Shown here: positions 40,725-49,045 of the stretch, one piece after another
Position numbering within the stretch: position 1 is the first letter of the stretch
Layout: every line of letters starts with the position of its first letter
Source of the DNA: Lysobacter sp. K5869
GTDB taxonomy: Bacteria; Pseudomonadota; Gammaproteobacteria; Xanthomonadales; Xanthomonadaceae
Direction: 5' to 3'
Assembly: GCF_018847975.1 (NCBI RefSeq)
Contig: NZ_CP072597.1
Span: 4,565,001-4,629,000 of the forward strand
DNA length: 64,000 bases
Program-made: the position numbers and the translations under genes
The notes under the pieces: generated by a model
The model's database searches: none
Told to the model about the DNA's origin: nothing
Seen by the model: the letters and a program-made list of their open reading frames with translations, nothing else

Positions 40725-42119
40725 TCACAAGGCGCGCAGGAACGCGACCAGATCGTCCTTCTCTTGTTTCTCCAGGCGGGTCTGCAAAACCACGTTGAAG
40801 AACTCGACCGTGTCTTCCAAGGTCAACAGACGGCCGTCGTGCAGGTACGGCGGCGAGTCCTTGATGCCGCGCAGCGGGAAGGTCTTGATCGGCCCGTCGG
40901 CGCTGGCGTAGCGGCCGTTGACGGTCTGCGGCTTGAAGAAGCGTTCCACCTGCAGGTTGTGCATGCTGTTGTCGGTGTAGTACGGCGGCTGATGGCAGGC
41001 CGAACACTGCGCCTTGCCGAAGAACAGTTCCTGCCCGCGCTTCTCCGCCTCGCTCGCCTCGGGCTTGAGCTTGCCGAGCAGATCGAGCTTGGGCGCGGGT
41101 GGGAAATCCAGGATCGCCTGGAACTCGCCCATCGCGTGCACCTGATGGCCGCGGTCGAGGATGTTGATGCCCTTCTTGGTCGCGATCACCGGATCGCCGT
41201 CGAAATAGGCCGCGCGCTGCTCGAACTCGGTGAAGTCCTCCACCGTCTTGAGCGCGCGCTGCGAGCCGAACAGGCGCTGGACGTTGACCCCGCGCAGCGT
41301 CGGCGTATCGATGCGATGACGGAATTCCTGCGGGCGGATATCGCCGACCAAGTGCGTGGCCGCGACGGTGTGGCCGTTGCTGTGGCAATCCAGGCAGGCC
41401 ACGCCGCGGCTGGGCAGCGCCGAGCGGCGGTCCTCGGTCTGATTGAACTGCTGCTGCGCGAACGGCGTCACCAGCAAACGCAGGCCTTCGAGCTGCTTGG
41501 GATTGAGCACGCCGTTGAACAGCTCGAAGTAATTGTTGATGGTGACCAGTTGTCCCTTCGACACATCGCCCAGGTCCGGCCGCGTGGTCAGATAGATCGG
41601 CGCCGGGAAATCGGGTAGGAAGCGGTCGGGCAGATCGAAGTCCAGATCGAAGCGGGTCAGGTCGCGCTGCTCGGCGCGCTTGACCGCGTCGATGTGGAAT
41701 TTCGGAAACAGCATGCCGCCTTCGGCGTGGTTGGGATGCGGCAACGGCAGGAAGCCGGCCGGAAACAGGCCGCGTTCGCGCACTTGTTCGGGCGCCATCG
41801 CCGCGAGTTCTTCCCAACTCGTGCCGGACGGCAGGCGCACGCGTACCCCGCCCTGCACCGGCTTGCCGCCGGACATCTTCAGCCCGCGCACCGGCTGGTC
41901 GGACAGGTCGTAGCGTTGTTCGAGCAGGCCGCGCTGGCGCTGTTCGATGGCGGGCTTGTCGCGTTCCATGCGCGCCTTGATCGCGGCGAAGGTTTCCTTG
42001 ATGACTACGGGCATGTAGCTGGTCGGCGGATCGGCGGCCACGGCGATGCCGCAGACGCCGAGCGCGCCGGCGGCGAGCAAGGCCCACGGACGCCGGCGCG
42101 GAGACTGGCGGTGCCTCAT
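40725..42119 (-). CDS. Periplasmic di-heme cytochrome-c peroxidase family protein
   Basis: This is a 464-residue exported protein of the CcpA/MauG group. The signal peptide covers about 1-29 (RRRPWALLAAGALGVCGIAV then AA). Two heme c attachment sites are visible: CLDCH at 242-246 and CSACH at 372-376. Further motifs are DTPTLRGVNVQRLFG, HQVHAMGEFQAILDFP and TFPLRGIKDSPPYLHDGRLL, typical of the second heme domain. The N-terminal 230 residues are longer than in classical peroxidases. The family reduces H2O2 or performs long-range oxidations in the periplasm. GGGAG fixes the start. The exact reaction is unknown. Confidence 0.88.
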   Translation of the reverse strand: MRHRQSPRRRPWALLAAGALGVCGIAVAADPPTSYMPVVIKETFAAIKARMERDKPAIEQRQRGLLEQRYDLSDQPVRGLKMSGGKPVQGGVRVRLPSGTSWEELAAMAPEQVRERGLFPAGFLPLPHPNHAEGGMLFPKFHIDAVKRAEQRDLTRFDLDFDLPDRFLPDFPAPIYLTTRPDLGDVSKGQLVTINNYFELFNGVLNPKQLEGLRLLVTPFAQQQFNQTEDRRSALPSRGVACLDCHSNGHTVAATHLVGDIRPQEFRHRIDTPTLRGVNVQRLFGSQRALKTVEDFTEFEQRAAYFDGDPVIATKKGINILDRGHQVHAMGEFQAILDFPPAPKLDLLGKLKPEASEAEKRGQELFFGKAQCSACHQPPYYTDNSMHNLQVERFFKPQTVNGRYASADGPIKTFPLRGIKDSPPYLHDGRLLTLEDTVEFFNVVLQTRLEKQEKDDLVAFLRAL

Positions 42120-42465
42120 GCGGATTTCTCCCATCGATGGAGGACGGTCTTCGCGGCCGCGAAGACCCGCAGCGACGCTAGGCCGGCGCATCGATGCGCG
42201 GAAATCGTTTGATCCGATGGTTGCGATAGCGCGCGGCTATGCGCGCGACGGCGGCGTTAAGCGCAGTGCGCGCGGTCATGCGCGCGGCGCTTAGGCGGTC
42301 ATGGAATCGCCGTCCTTGCGCGTCGCGGCGCGCGCGGGCACGGGTCCGAGCATCGTTCGGCGGCCTCGCGCGGCGTTCGCGTTCAGCGCCGCATCGCGAT
42401 CCGCGCGTGACGCGCGGCGCGAACCGCGCGGGCACCGCGACGGATTTGCGCGGACCGCGCGGCGC
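42120..42465. other. Gene-free stretch with two palindromes
   Basis: No gene is seen in these 346 bases. A perfect 14-base palindrome GCGCATCGATGCGC lies at 42186-42199. An inverted repeat at 42256-42291 has arms TTAAGCGC/GCGCTTA and GCGCGC/GCGCGC. Either could be an operator for the peroxidase gene, whose promoter must lie here. No regulator can be named. Confidence 0.5.
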
Positions 42466-43059
42466 TCAGGTTTCCTCTCGCCAGCAGTAGAACCGCCGGT
42501 CCGCCAGCGCCAGCAGGCCGCGGTCTTCGGGCGTGTCGCCGTAGGCGTAGATGCTCGCGTAGTCCTCCAGCGCGATCCGCTCGCGCACCCGCCGCGGCTT
42601 TTCCTCGCCGCAGCAATCGCGGCCGAGGTAGCGCCCGGTCAGCACGCCGTCGCGGCTTTCCAGGCGCGAGCTGATGTACTCCAAGCCTTGTTGCCGGCAC
42701 CAATGATCGACGAACAGGTCCAGGTTCGCCGTCACCACCACCACGCGGTCGCCGCGTTCGCGATGCCAGTCGATGCGCGCCGCCGCTTGCGGCCGGATCT
42801 GCGCCGACACGACCTCGCGCGCATAGCGCTCGGCCGCCGCGCGCACCTCGCGCTCGGGCCGCCCGCGCAGCGCCACCGCGACCACGCGCCGGCGCACGCG
42901 CTCGCCCGAAAGCCAGCCGAGCTTGTAGCCGAGGTAATGCGGCATCACCGCCATGCCGCCGAGCCAGCGGCGGCGCCGGCCGATGCTGGCGCGGACGAAG
43001 CCGGCGAAGGTTTCGCGTTCGGTGATGGTGCCGTCGAAATCGAACAGAGCCAAATCCAT
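42466..43059 (-). CDS. HAD-IB family phosphatase
   Basis: This is a 197-residue HAD-superfamily hydrolase of the IB (SerB-like) branch. The nucleophile motif is LFDFDGTITE, with Asp7 and Asp9. Motif II is VVVVTANLDLF, in which the usual Ser/Thr is present as Thr. Motif III/IV is YGDTPEDRGLLALADRRFY. A helical cap lies between about 20 and 90 (RRRWLGGMAVMPHYLGYKLG). Family members dephosphorylate phosphoserine or small phosphoesters. The start directly precedes motif I; a much longer open frame upstream overlaps the PAAR gene and is not real. It is probably transcribed with the PAAR gene, with about 77 bases between them. Confidence 0.9.
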   Translation of the reverse strand: MDLALFDFDGTITERETFAGFVRASIGRRRRWLGGMAVMPHYLGYKLGWLSGERVRRRVVAVALRGRPEREVRAAAERYAREVVSAQIRPQAAARIDWHRERGDRVVVVTANLDLFVDHWCRQQGLEYISSRLESRDGVLTGRYLGRDCCGEEKPRRVRERIALEDYASIYAYGDTPEDRGLLALADRRFYCWREET

Positions 43060-43136
43060 GCCTTGCGACGTCCTGAGCGCGGGCCGGCAGCGGCCCGTGC
43101 GCAGTGTAGCCGGCCGCGCCGCCGGCGACGCCGCGC

Positions 43137-43442
43137 TCAGCCGCGCCGCGCTTGCGGCAGCACGATCAGGTCGGTGCCCAACTCGACGATCGATTGGATT
43201 TGGCTCAGCGAAATCAGGATGCAGCCGCAGGCGCAGAAATCGCCGTGCCGCGCCAGCGCGCGGCCGTCGATGAGTTGCTCGGCGTCGCCGGTGACGATCA
43301 CGGTGGCGCCGTGCATGCCGCACTGCACCGCGTCGCCGATGCGCGCCCAGCGCGGCCGCCCGCCCGCGGCCACGCCGGCTTCGCCGAGCACGCGGCCGCC
43401 GCCGCTGGTGGTGTCGCCGGCCTGGATCCAGTAACGGGTCAT
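43137..43442 (-). CDS. PAAR-domain protein
   Basis: This is a 101-residue protein with a PAAR fold pattern: short glycine-rich turns, GDAVQCGMHGATVIVTGDAE, the paired-cysteine/histidine region ARHGDFCACGCILIS, and a hydrophobic end. PAAR proteins bind zinc and sharpen the VgrG tip of the type VI secretion spike, often guiding the neighbouring effector. No VgrG, Hcp or other T6SS gene is in the window. The next upstream same-strand gene (43592-44185) is a protein of unknown family that could be its partner. The N-terminal 40 residues (MTRYWIQAGDTTSGGGRVLG) are of the DUF4150-like kind. T6SS use is inferred. Confidence 0.85.
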   Translation of the reverse strand: MTRYWIQAGDTTSGGGRVLGEAGVAAGGRPRWARIGDAVQCGMHGATVIVTGDAEQLIDGRALARHGDFCACGCILISLSQIQSIVELGTDLIVLPQARRG

Positions 43443-43591
43443 CGTCAGCCTCCTTCGGCCCGATCGCGCCTATGCCGGACAACGGCGCAGCGGCGCCGGC
43501 GTGATCGCGCGCTGCGCGCATTGCGACGGCCGGCGCGGGAATTCTTCGCGGTGGGTGTGCATGCCGGCCTCTCCCCGGGGTCGTGGCCGGC

Positions 43592-44185
43592 TCAGGCGCC
43601 CAGCGCCAAGGCCGAGCCGGTAAAGGGAAATACGAGCGAATACGCCGGCGGATGCGCCGCGACCGGCACCGCCGCGGCGGTGCCGAACTGGGTGACGCCG
43701 CGGCCGAGGATCGCGGCCAGGTCGTAGCGGCCGCCGGCGAACTCGAACGCGCGGCTTTGCATCAGGCGCGCCGAGAACACGTTGTCGGTGAGCACTTTCG
43801 CCGTCGTCCCGCCGGCCTGCGCGGCGACGGTGGTATCGACCACCAAGCCGACGCGCTGGAACGTGGCGATGCATTCGCCCTGCGCGAAGCTTTCCGGCCG
43901 GTCGAAATCGCCGGCCGGTTCGCGCTGCAGATAGACCGAGAACTCGCCGGCCGGGTCCAGGCTGAGCCCGAGCGCGCCGTTGTGGGCGGTGCGCGGCAGG
44001 AACGGCTGCGCGGCGAAGGTGAAGTGCGCGCGGCTTTCGTGCACGCGGCCGTCGAACAACTCGCCGGCGACGCCGCCGAGGTGGAGGAAATAGCCGTAGT
44101 CGGCGACGTGCTGGTCTTGCGCGGACACGTAGAAGCGCCCGGTGACGTACCAGGCCAATTCGGCGGGCGAAAGCGGAGCGGGCAT
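43592..44185 (-). CDS. Protein of unknown function upstream of the PAAR gene
   Basis: This is a 197-residue protein with no signal peptide, starting MPAPLSPAELAWYVTGRFYV. It has a beta-rich pattern with repeated short strands (DYGYFLHLGGVAGELFDG, ESRAHFTFAAQPFLPRT, LGLSLDPAGEFSVYLQREPA) and a hydrophobic end (AYSLVFPFTGSALALGA). I do not recognise the family. It is 149 bases upstream of the PAAR gene on the same strand, and the two may be co-expressed, so a role as a T6SS cargo or adaptor is conceivable. No catalytic motif is visible. The start is supported by context only. Confidence 0.65.
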   Translation of the reverse strand: MPAPLSPAELAWYVTGRFYVSAQDQHVADYGYFLHLGGVAGELFDGRVHESRAHFTFAAQPFLPRTAHNGALGLSLDPAGEFSVYLQREPAGDFDRPESFAQGECIATFQRVGLVVDTTVAAQAGGTTAKVLTDNVFSARLMQSRAFEFAGGRYDLAAILGRGVTQFGTAAAVPVAAHPPAYSLVFPFTGSALALGA

Positions 44186-44468
44186 GAAGGACCTGCGAAG
44201 ATTCGATGACGAACACGGATGGCGTTTGAAACGGTATTTTTCCGCGTTTTCGCGATGCCGCCGCGGCGGCATCCGCTAGGTCTAACGCTCGCTGGCGCAT
44301 CGCGGAGGACAGCGTCGCGGCGCGGATATCGCGATCCGTGCCGGCCGGCTCATTCCGCGCGATCCGCGTCCGCCGCAAGCGCCGTTCCGCTGCGTTGGGC
44401 ACGATCCTTGCCAGCGCCGCCGCGCGCTGTCAGCATCGCCCGCACCCCTTCGAGCGAGGACCGCGAGC

Positions 44469-44759
44469 ATGCGCGTTTACCTGGACGACGAACGCGACAC
44501 GCCGCCCGGTTGGGTGCGCACGTATTGGCCGGACGAGACCATCGCCCTGCTCGAAGGCGGCGCGGTGACCGAGCTGAGCCTGGATCACGATCTCGGCGAC
44601 GACGCGCGCGGCACTGGCTACGACGTGCTGCTGTGGATCGAACGCGCGGTGGCCGAGCGCGGCTTCGTGCCGCCGCGGATGGCGGTGCATTCGGCGAATC
44701 CGGCGGCGCGGCGGCGGATGGCGGCGGCGATCGAGGCGATCGGGCGGCTGCAGGGCTGA
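44469..44759 (+). CDS. Cyclic-phosphate-processing receiver-domain protein
   Basis: This is a 96-residue protein with a receiver-like alpha/beta fold, beginning MRVYLDDERDTPPGWVRTYW. The L-D-D-E-R acidic cluster and the LSLDHDLGDDARGTGYDVLL segment are the hallmark of the small cyclic-phosphate processing receiver family. In that family, acidic residues of a receiver-like pocket are predicted to act on 2',3'-cyclic phosphates. The ending AVHSANPAARRRMAAAIEAI is also typical. The start is clear. It stands alone, with no kinase, polymerase or RNA-ligase partner nearby. The activity is a family prediction rather than an established one. Confidence 0.85.
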   Translation: MRVYLDDERDTPPGWVRTYWPDETIALLEGGAVTELSLDHDLGDDARGTGYDVLLWIERAVAERGFVPPRMAVHSANPAARRRMAAAIEAIGRLQG

Positions 44760-45018
44760 GCGCTCGCGCGATGGGCGGCGCCGCGCTGACGCCGCGCTCT
44801 GCGCGAATGCGGGCGTTCGGCGCCGCGCATCGCTGACGCCTCGCGCCTTGGGGCCGCCGCTCGCCCCGATTCAGGCGTCCGCCGGCGCCGCGCGGCCCGC
44901 TTGGCTGACAATCCTCAGGGGATCGGCGCGGCGCCCGGCGCGCACACTGCCGTTGCCCCACGCCCCGCCGTCCCGCCGTCCCGCCATCCTGGCGTCCTGC
45001 CTTCGTCCGGAGTGTCCG

Positions 45019-45900
45019 ATGCGTCCGCAAGCCCTGCCGATCCGAACCCTCGCCCTGGTCCTCGCGCTGGCGCTGCCGTGCGCGGCGGCCGCGGGGCCGC
45101 GCGAAGACTACGACGCGTTCCGCGCCGGCCTCATCGAACAAGCCAGCGGCCCGACCGGCATGTACGCGATCCAGGACGTCGCGGTGATCGCTCCCGGCGC
45201 GTCCGCGCACTTGCCCGCCGGCGCGAACGCCGCCGCGCTGCGCTGGTCGCCCGGCGCGGGCGGCCAAAACGACGTGCGGGTGAGTTGGCGCGACGGCCGC
45301 GCGCGGATCGACGCGCCGGAACTGAAACAAGCGGTCGATCTGCTCAAGGCGCCCGATCAGAAACAAGTCTTGCCCGGCGGCCTGAGCGTGCGCGCCACCG
45401 TCTACGAAGACTCGATCAAGGCGTGGCTGTACAACCCGGCGCTGGTGAAGCAGCGCTTCAAGGGCTTGTCGTTCTTCCCCTACGATCCCAAGGGCGTGAT
45501 CCAGGCCACGTTCACCCGCAAGGACGCGCCGCAGGCCGTGAGCCATCTCGACTCGCGCAACCACACCGGCACGATGTACTGGATCGGCGACGTCGAACTG
45601 CCGCTGCAGGGCAAGACCTACACCCTGCGCGCGTTCAACAAGAACCAGGACTGGAGCAAGATGGACCACTTGCTGCTGTTCTTCACCGACAAGACCTCGA
45701 AGAAGACCAGCTACGGCGGCGGCCGCTCGCTGGAAGCGCACTTCCCCGCCGGCCAGCCGCCGCGCTCGCTGAGCTTGAACTTCAATACGCTCTACAGCTT
45801 CTTGTGCGCGCATTCGGACTATTACAACTGCCCGATCAATTTGACCACGTATGTGCCGGTGGAATTGAAGTACGGCGAGAAGTATCCGCCGGGCGCCTGA
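45019..45900 (+). CDS. Exported DUF1684 protein
   Basis: This is a 293-residue protein with a signal peptide (about 1-25, LPIRTLALVLALALPCAAAA). The mature part is beta-rich, with the DUF1684 end: RNHTGTMYWIGDVELPLQGK, YTLRAFNKNQDW, LLFFTDKTSKKTSYGGGRSL, and NTLYSFLCAHSDYYNCPINL. The YNCP(I/P)...N and GEKYP elements close the domain. DUF1684 proteins are widespread, exported or cytoplasmic, and without established function. The start ATG follows a weak ribosome site. It is convergent with the TPR-like gene downstream. Family call is good; role unknown. Confidence 0.85.
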   Translation: MRPQALPIRTLALVLALALPCAAAAGPREDYDAFRAGLIEQASGPTGMYAIQDVAVIAPGASAHLPAGANAAALRWSPGAGGQNDVRVSWRDGRARIDAPELKQAVDLLKAPDQKQVLPGGLSVRATVYEDSIKAWLYNPALVKQRFKGLSFFPYDPKGVIQATFTRKDAPQAVSHLDSRNHTGTMYWIGDVELPLQGKTYTLRAFNKNQDWSKMDHLLLFFTDKTSKKTSYGGGRSLEAHFPAGQPPRSLSLNFNTLYSFLCAHSDYYNCPINLTTYVPVELKYGEKYPPGA

Positions 45901-45937
45901 GCCGGTGCGCGCGGCTCAGGCGCGTTGAGCCGTCCCG

Positions 45938-47482
45938 TCAGCGGGCCGGCGCCTTAGCGGGCTGCGACGATTCGGCCTTCCAGCCGCGCGCCCGTTCCTT
46001 CGCGGCGCGCAGACGCGGATCGTCGTCGGGGTTCGGCCAAGCCAGCAGCGCTTCGATCGCCGCCGGCGCGCCCGGATCCTTGGCCTTGTGCAAGGCGTAA
46101 GCGCGCAGCTGCACTACGTCCACGACCTCCGGTTGCTCGGCCGCCAGCTCGTTCACGCAGGCGACCGCCTCCGCGCCGATCTGCTTGGGCTGCGCCAGCT
46201 GCGAGCACAGGAAGTACTTCGCGCGCCCGGCGTTCTCCGGCGCGAGTGTGCGCATGCGCGGCACGTACTCGCGCGCCTCGCCGGTCTTGCGCTCCATCAG
46301 CAGCAGGTTCACCAATTGGGTCAGCGCTTCGCCGTTCTCCGGCTCGTCCTTCACCGCCTGGCGCAGGTCGCGCAAGGCCCAATCGCGCTGCTGCGCCATG
46401 ATCAGCGCCGTCGCGCGCAGGACCCGGAAATCCGTGTTGTGCGGCCAAAAGCGGGTGGCCTGCGAGGCGTACGCGAACGCCTGCCAATGGTCGTCTTGCT
46501 GGCCGTAGGCGCGCGCGGCATAGCTCATCAAGGTGCCGCTGGGCGCGAGCTTGGACACCCGCGCCAACTCGGCCGCGACCATCGGCGCGCCGGAGATCGG
46601 CGCGCCGGAGATCGGCGAAACCGGGAAGCCTTCGGCCTCGCCGACCACGGCGCCGAGGATCGGATTGCGCTTGGCGCGCTTGCGCGCGTCCTCGACCGCC
46701 TCGCGCAGAGCCTCCATCGAGCCGCCCCAGTTGGGCTGCGAGGCGAGGATGCGGCCATAGACGACGTAATAGGAATCCGGGTCGATCGCGCGGCAACGCT
46801 TGCTCGCGCTTTCCTCCAGTTCTTGCGACACGTTGCGGCCGATCGCCAATTCCTGCACGCAGGCGACGCTGAGCTTGGGCTGTAGGGTCAAGGCTTCTTC
46901 GTACAGGGGCACGGCCTTGGCGAATTGCTCGTGCATGATCCGCTGCCGCTCTTGGCCGACCAGGCTCATCCGCGTGGTGCCGCGCGCGTCCTCGCCGATG
47001 GTCTGGTAGTGGCTGGCCAGAGCGACGCGCGCGTAGGCGCTGCGCGGCGAATCGCGCAGCCAGCGCTGCGCGGTCTCGCCGGCGCGGGCGCTGGCATCGA
47101 ACGCCTTGAACGCGCGGAAGATCTGTTCGCGCTGCGCCTGATCGCGGTAGTGCTGGTCCAGCAGCTTGGCGAAGCGGCGGTCGAGCTCGGCCGCGCCGCC
47201 TTCACTGCGCAGCAAGGCATCGATCTGGTCCAACGACCAGGCCGGCGCGCGCAGCAGGCTGCAACGCCCTTGCGCGGCGCCGGGCAGCCATCGGTTGTCG
47301 GGCAGATCCGGGTAGGCCTTGCACCGGGCTTCGTCGTCGGCGATGGCGTCGGCCGCCAAAGCCTGATCCCAATAGGCCTGCCATTGCGGCGGGATGGCGG
47401 GCGCGGCGGGCGCCGCGGCGAACGCGGGCGCGGTCAGGCCGGCCAGCAGCGCGACGGAGGCGAAGCGGAGTCGAACGTGCAT
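45938..47482 (-). CDS. Exported helical-repeat protein, probably DUF4034
   Basis: This is a 514-residue protein with a signal peptide (about 1-23, MHVRLRFASVALLAGLTAPA). The rest is helical with TPR-like repeats: AKAVPLYEEALTLQPKLSVA, WQAFAYASQATRFWPHNTDF, RDWALRDLRQAVKDEPENGE, ALTQLVNLLLMERKTGEARE. YVVYGRILASQPNWGGSMEA is reminiscent of DUF4034 proteins. Several cysteines occur. A direct duplication of a 12-base unit gives GAPISGAPISGAPM-like repetition near residue 300. It probably acts in the periplasm as a scaffold. I cannot name a partner. It ends convergent with the DUF1684 gene. Confidence 0.72.
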   Translation of the reverse strand: MHVRLRFASVALLAGLTAPAFAAAPAAPAIPPQWQAYWDQALAADAIADDEARCKAYPDLPDNRWLPGAAQGRCSLLRAPAWSLDQIDALLRSEGGAAELDRRFAKLLDQHYRDQAQREQIFRAFKAFDASARAGETAQRWLRDSPRSAYARVALASHYQTIGEDARGTTRMSLVGQERQRIMHEQFAKAVPLYEEALTLQPKLSVACVQELAIGRNVSQELEESASKRCRAIDPDSYYVVYGRILASQPNWGGSMEALREAVEDARKRAKRNPILGAVVGEAEGFPVSPISGAPISGAPMVAAELARVSKLAPSGTLMSYAARAYGQQDDHWQAFAYASQATRFWPHNTDFRVLRATALIMAQQRDWALRDLRQAVKDEPENGEALTQLVNLLLMERKTGEAREYVPRMRTLAPENAGRAKYFLCSQLAQPKQIGAEAVACVNELAAEQPEVVDVVQLRAYALHKAKDPGAPAAIEALLAWPNPDDDPRLRAAKERARGWKAESSQPAKAPAR

Positions 47483-47938
47483 ACGGGCATCCTTGCTTGA
47501 GAGTGGGAAACGCGGCGACGGGGCGCGATGGCGCGGGCATGGGAATCCAAGCGACGCTGGATCGCGGGGAGCCGCGCAAGCGGCGCCTCCGCATCGAGCG
47601 GCCGGCGTCCTTCGCCGTCGCCCGCGCCGCCCCCGTACGGCGCCGCGCAATTCTGGCAGCGCGGTGTCGGATCGCGCTAGAGGCGACGCGCTTGCGGGCG
47701 GCGCGTTCGGTTCGCGCGAACGGGCGCGACAGCGACGCGCGCTTCGGGGAATGCGCGGCCATCCCGAGCGCCCGCCGCTTCAAACCGAACTGGACCGGTC
47801 GAATTAGAAAAATCTGGCTCATCGACGGAACCATGAAGTTCCTACAGTGGAACCACGCCTCTCGATGGCTGGCGCGATGCGACGCGCATTGATCCCGAAC
47901 CCGAGCCCATCGCCACGAACTCACCCGGAACCCGCCCC
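47483..47938. other. Divergent intergenic region, helical-repeat protein/GNAT
   Basis: There are 456 bases without a gene. An AT-richer patch at about 47800-47860 may contain the promoter of the GNAT gene. No repeat was recognised. Confidence 0.45.
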
Positions 47939-48364
47939 ATGCAATGGATCGATCACCTGCGCGACGTCGATTGGAACGAGCTGTCCGAGCTGTACCGCAT
48001 CGCGCCGCTCGGCGAAAAAAGCCCGGACTATCTGCGCACCGCGTACGGCAACAGCCGCTACATCGTTCTGGTCTACGCCGAAGGCCGCCTGGTCGGCGCC
48101 GGCCGCGCGCTGGCCGACGGCGTGGATTGCGCCTACCTCAGCGACATCGCCGTGCGTCCGCGGCAACAAGGCACCGGCCTGGGCAAGGCCATCGTCGAAG
48201 CGCTGGTGCGGCGCGCGCACGGGCACCGCAAGATCCTGCTCTACGCCAATCCGGGCAAGGAAGGCTTTTATCTGCACCTGGGCTTCAAGCGGATGAACAC
48301 CGCGATGGCGATGTTCGCCGACGAAGCGGCGGCGTTGGCGACGGGCGTGGTGAGCGCGGGCTGA
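47939..48364 (+). CDS. GNAT family N-acetyltransferase
   Basis: This is a 141-residue GNAT protein. The central strand IVLVYAEGRLVGAGRALADG is followed by the acetyl-CoA motif DIAVRPRQQGTGLGKAIVEA (R-x-x-G-x-G-x-A type). LLYANPGKEGFYLHLGFKRM ends the domain. The start ATG begins MQWIDHLRDVDWNELSELYR, typical of small YhbS/ElaA-like members. It is alone on its strand. The substrate is unknown. It is distinct from the GNAT near the left end of the window, with different length and N-terminus, and the two are not recent duplicates. Confidence 0.88.
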   Translation: MQWIDHLRDVDWNELSELYRIAPLGEKSPDYLRTAYGNSRYIVLVYAEGRLVGAGRALADGVDCAYLSDIAVRPRQQGTGLGKAIVEALVRRAHGHRKILLYANPGKEGFYLHLGFKRMNTAMAMFADEAAALATGVVSAG

Positions 48365-48536
48365 TCCGTCGCCGCGCGGCCGTTCGGCCCGCGCGCCGCG
48401 ACGGCGAAAGACGGACCGCCGCGAACGCCGCGGCATTCGCGGAGCCGGACGACACTATCGACCGGACCGCGCTCGCTGCCCCGCCCGACTACTCGCGCCG
48501 CCGCGTCCCGCACGGACGGCGCGATGCGTCCGCATC

Positions 48537-48962
48537 TCAAACCGGCAACGCGCTCGCGTCGTACTGCGCCGCGAACTCTTCGCTCGGCGCGATCGGCGTG
48601 ATGATGTCGAGCAGCACGCCGTTCGGATCGGCGGTGATGAAATGGCGCTGGCCGAAGGCTTCGTCGCGCAGGCTCAGCAATACCGGCAGACCCGCGGCGA
48701 CGAGACGGGCGTGGACCGCGTCGACGTCCTCGACTTCGAAGTTCAGCAGCAAGCCGCCGACCCGGCCGCGAGCGGCCTCGGGAATGGTGTGGTGGCCGCC
48801 GTCGAGCACGGCGAGATTGATCGAGGGGTCGGCGGCCGACTGCAGATGCACGTACCAATCGGCCGCGAACAAGGCGACGAAGCCGAAATGCGCTTGATAG
48901 AACGCGGCGGTGCCGGCCACGTCGCCGGTCATGATCACGGGGTAATAGCTGGTCACTTTCAT
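48537..48962 (-). CDS. VOC-family (glyoxalase-fold) protein under TetR control
   Basis: This is a 141-residue single VOC domain protein: [60 protein letters not shown], and [20 protein letters not shown]. The paired beta-alpha-beta-beta-beta modules are clear. Such proteins may be dioxygenases, isomerases, or binding proteins for antibiotics. It is divergent from a TetR gene, and two palindromic operators occupy the 83 bases between the starts. The regulator therefore almost surely controls it. The ligand of the regulator is probably the compound handled by this protein. The exact activity is unknown. Confidence 0.88.
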   Translation of the reverse strand: MKVTSYYPVIMTGDVAGTAAFYQAHFGFVALFAADWYVHLQSAADPSINLAVLDGGHHTIPEAARGRVGGLLLNFEVEDVDAVHARLVAAGLPVLLSLRDEAFGQRHFITADPNGVLLDIITPIAPSEEFAAQYDASALPV

Positions 48963-48999
48963 CGCGGGCGGCCTTTGGCTTGTGGGGGTGGGAGGTTTT

Positions 49000-49016
49000 A
49001 CATACAGTCTGTATGT
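49000..49016. promoter_or_regulatory. TetR-type operator 1
   Basis: A perfect 17-base palindrome ACATACAGTCTGTATGT lies 37 bases upstream of the VOC start, in the divergent VOC/TetR promoter region. Confidence 0.9.
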
Positions 49017-49028
49017 ATTCGCAAATTA

Positions 49029-49045
49029 ACATACAGGCTGCATGT
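49029..49045. promoter_or_regulatory. TetR-type operator 2
   Basis: A second copy, ACATACAGGCTGCATGT, is palindromic with one mismatch. It abuts the tetR start codon. Its centre is 29 bases from that of operator 1, so the regulator should repress its own gene as well. Confidence 0.88.

Noticed and set aside
43137..43442. A type VI secretion cluster
   Set aside because: Only a PAAR gene is present, with no vgrG, hcp, tss or clpV genes nearby.
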